Below are positions 5,708 to 6,661 of a DNA stretch of 6,661 nucleotides, piece by piece. This DNA is from JBJHCA01 sp050485785 (lineage in GTDB: Bacteria; Bacteroidota; Bacteroidia; Chitinophagales; Saprospiraceae): assembly GCA_050485785.1 (NCBI GenBank), contig JBJHCA010000119.1, forward strand, positions 1-6,661, given 5' to 3'. The notes beneath the pieces are model-generated. The model saw only the letters and a program-made list of their open reading frames with translations, was not told the origin of the DNA and ran no database searches. The position numbers were made by a program, and so were the translations under genes. Positions within the stretch are counted from its first letter, which is position 1. Each line of letters starts with the position of its first letter.

Positions 5708-6661
5708 TCAGCGCACACTGTAATTAGGTGCTTCTTTGGTAATGGTTACATCGTGGGGATGGCTTTCGATCATACCGCTAGCTGTAATTTTTACAAATGA
5801 AGCTTTTTGCAGGGTATCAATATCTTTGGCACCGCAATAACCCATACCGGCTTTAAGTCCACCAAGGTATTGTACTATAACCTCTTCCAGTTTGCCTTTG
5901 TAGGGAATCCTTCCTTCGATACCTTCGGGTACCAGTTTCTTAATGTCATCCTCCACATCCTGAAAGTACCGATCTTTGGATCCTGACTGCATGGCTCCCA
6001 GCGATCCCATACCGCGATAGATTTTGAATTTCCTGCCCTGGAAGATGATGGTTTCTCCGGGTGATTCTTCAACACCGGCAAAAAGGGAACCGGCCATAAC
6101 TGAATGAGCCCCGGCTGCAAGTGCTTTTACCAGGTCACCTGAATACCTGATTCCGCCGTCGCCGATAACGGGTACATCACTACCCCGGATAGCGCGGGCA
6201 GCATTATGGATGGCAGAAAGCTGAGGAACGCCGACACCGGCCACAACCCGGGTGGTACATATACTCCCCGGCCCGACGCCTACTTTTACACCATCGGCTC
6301 CGGCATCAACCAATGCCTTCGCACCTTCACCGGTAGCTACATTGCCACCCACAATATCGATACTGAATTGTTTTTTAGCTTCCTTTATCGCATTGAGAAC
6401 TCCTTTTGAATGGCCGTGTGCTGTGTCAATACACACAACATCCACGCCAACTTTCACTAATGCATCGATTCTTTCAAACATATCAGAGGTAACGCCAACG
6501 GCAGCACCCACTACCAACCTGCCAAACCGGTCTTTACAAGCAAGAGGGAAGTCCTGCAGTTTCATGATATCCTTATAGGTGATGAGCCCTACAAGCTGAC
6601 CACGTTGATTAACTACGGGAAGCTTTTCGATCTTATGTTTCTGAAGGATGGCTTTTGCCTG
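5708..6661 (-). CDS. guaB: IMP dehydrogenase (5' end outside window)
   Basis: NAD-dependent oxidation of IMP to XMP, the committed step of guanine nucleotide synthesis. The 317 C-terminal residues are visible, about two thirds of a typical 488-residue protein. They begin inside the second CBS domain (KLPVVNQRGQLVGLITYKD, fragment residues 13-31). The (beta/alpha)8 catalytic part then follows: DTAHGHS (79-85), GGNVAT (105-110), GPGSICTTR with catalytic Cys135 (130-138), GDGGIRYSGD (167-176), YRGMGSLGAM (215-224), KDRYFQ (229-234) and the flap EGIEGRIPYKG (246-256). The distance from Cys135 to the C-terminus (182 residues) agrees with E. coli (183). The frame stays open to the window edge, so the ATG at 6565 is an internal methionine and not the start. 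The gene converges on the acetyltransferase gene with 8 bases between stop codons. It is ordinary in every visible motif. Confidence 0.97.
   Translation of the reverse strand, partial: QAKAILQKHKIEKLPVVNQRGQLVGLITYKDIMKLQDFPLACKDRFGRLVVGAAVGVTSDMFERIDALVKVGVDVVCIDTAHGHSKGVLNAIKEAKKQFSIDIVGGNVATGEGAKALVDAGADGVKVGVGPGSICTTRVVAGVGVPQLSAIHNAARAIRGSDVPVIGDGGIRYSGDLVKALAAGAHSVMAGSLFAGVEESPGETIIFQGRKFKIYRGMGSLGAMQSGSKDRYFQDVEDDIKKLVPEGIEGRIPYKGKLEEVIVQYLGGLKAGMGYCGAKDIDTLQKASFVKITASGMIESHPHDVTITKEAPNYSVR

Noticed and set aside
5652..5708. Inverted repeat ACGGGT...ACCCGT around the convergent gene ends
   Set aside because: The arms are six bases, about 45 bases apart, with no T run; this is not a terminator.
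5708..6565. A short guaB starting at 6565
   Set aside because: The frame stays open to the window end and encodes CBS-domain sequence upstream of that ATG, so the methionine is internal.

Overview
The window looks like a chromosomal segment of a Bacteroidota bacterium. An exact TAnnTTTG-type -7 box lies upstream of nadA, and strong Shine-Dalgarno sequences are generally absent before the start codons. The genes are tightly packed, and the metabolic gene types fit the phylum. This assignment is inferred from promoter and gene style, because no rRNA or other marker gene is present.

Positions 1-4952 (minus strand) hold a four-gene cluster transcribed right to left: nadA (quinolinate synthase), nadB (L-aspartate oxidase), a tryptophanase-type beta-eliminating lyase, and a second paralogous lyase that resembles tyrosine phenol-lyase and runs off the left edge. 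nadA/nadB share a 4-base ATGA overlap. nadB and the tryptophanase gene overlap by 4 or 10 bases. The two lyases are 13 bases apart. The layout is that of one operon driven by a promoter at about 5022-5050. NadB plus NadA convert L-aspartate and dihydroxyacetone phosphate to quinolinate, the NAD precursor. The lyases would release pyruvate and ammonium from tryptophan (with indole) and tyrosine (with phenol). Two amino-acid-degrading PLP enzymes sit where nadC is often found, and this is the most unusual aspect of the window.

Positions 4953-5120 are a short divergent intergenic region with the nadA promoter, an AT-rich 14-bp perfect palindrome, and a possible promoter for the rightward gene.

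Positions 5121-5699 (plus strand) encode a left-handed beta-helix acetyltransferase of the WbpD/WlbB type, which acts in nucleotide-sugar synthesis for surface polysaccharide. It stands alone here, without other sugar-nucleotide genes.

Positions 5708-6661 (minus strand) are the 3' two thirds of guaB (IMP dehydrogenase), convergent with the acetyltransferase gene and separated from it by 8 bases. I saw no rRNA, tRNA, CRISPR array, insertion sequence or phage gene. The strongest leads are the nadAB-lyase operon, the contrasting specificity residues of the two lyases, and a NadB whose C-terminal domain departs from the family pattern.
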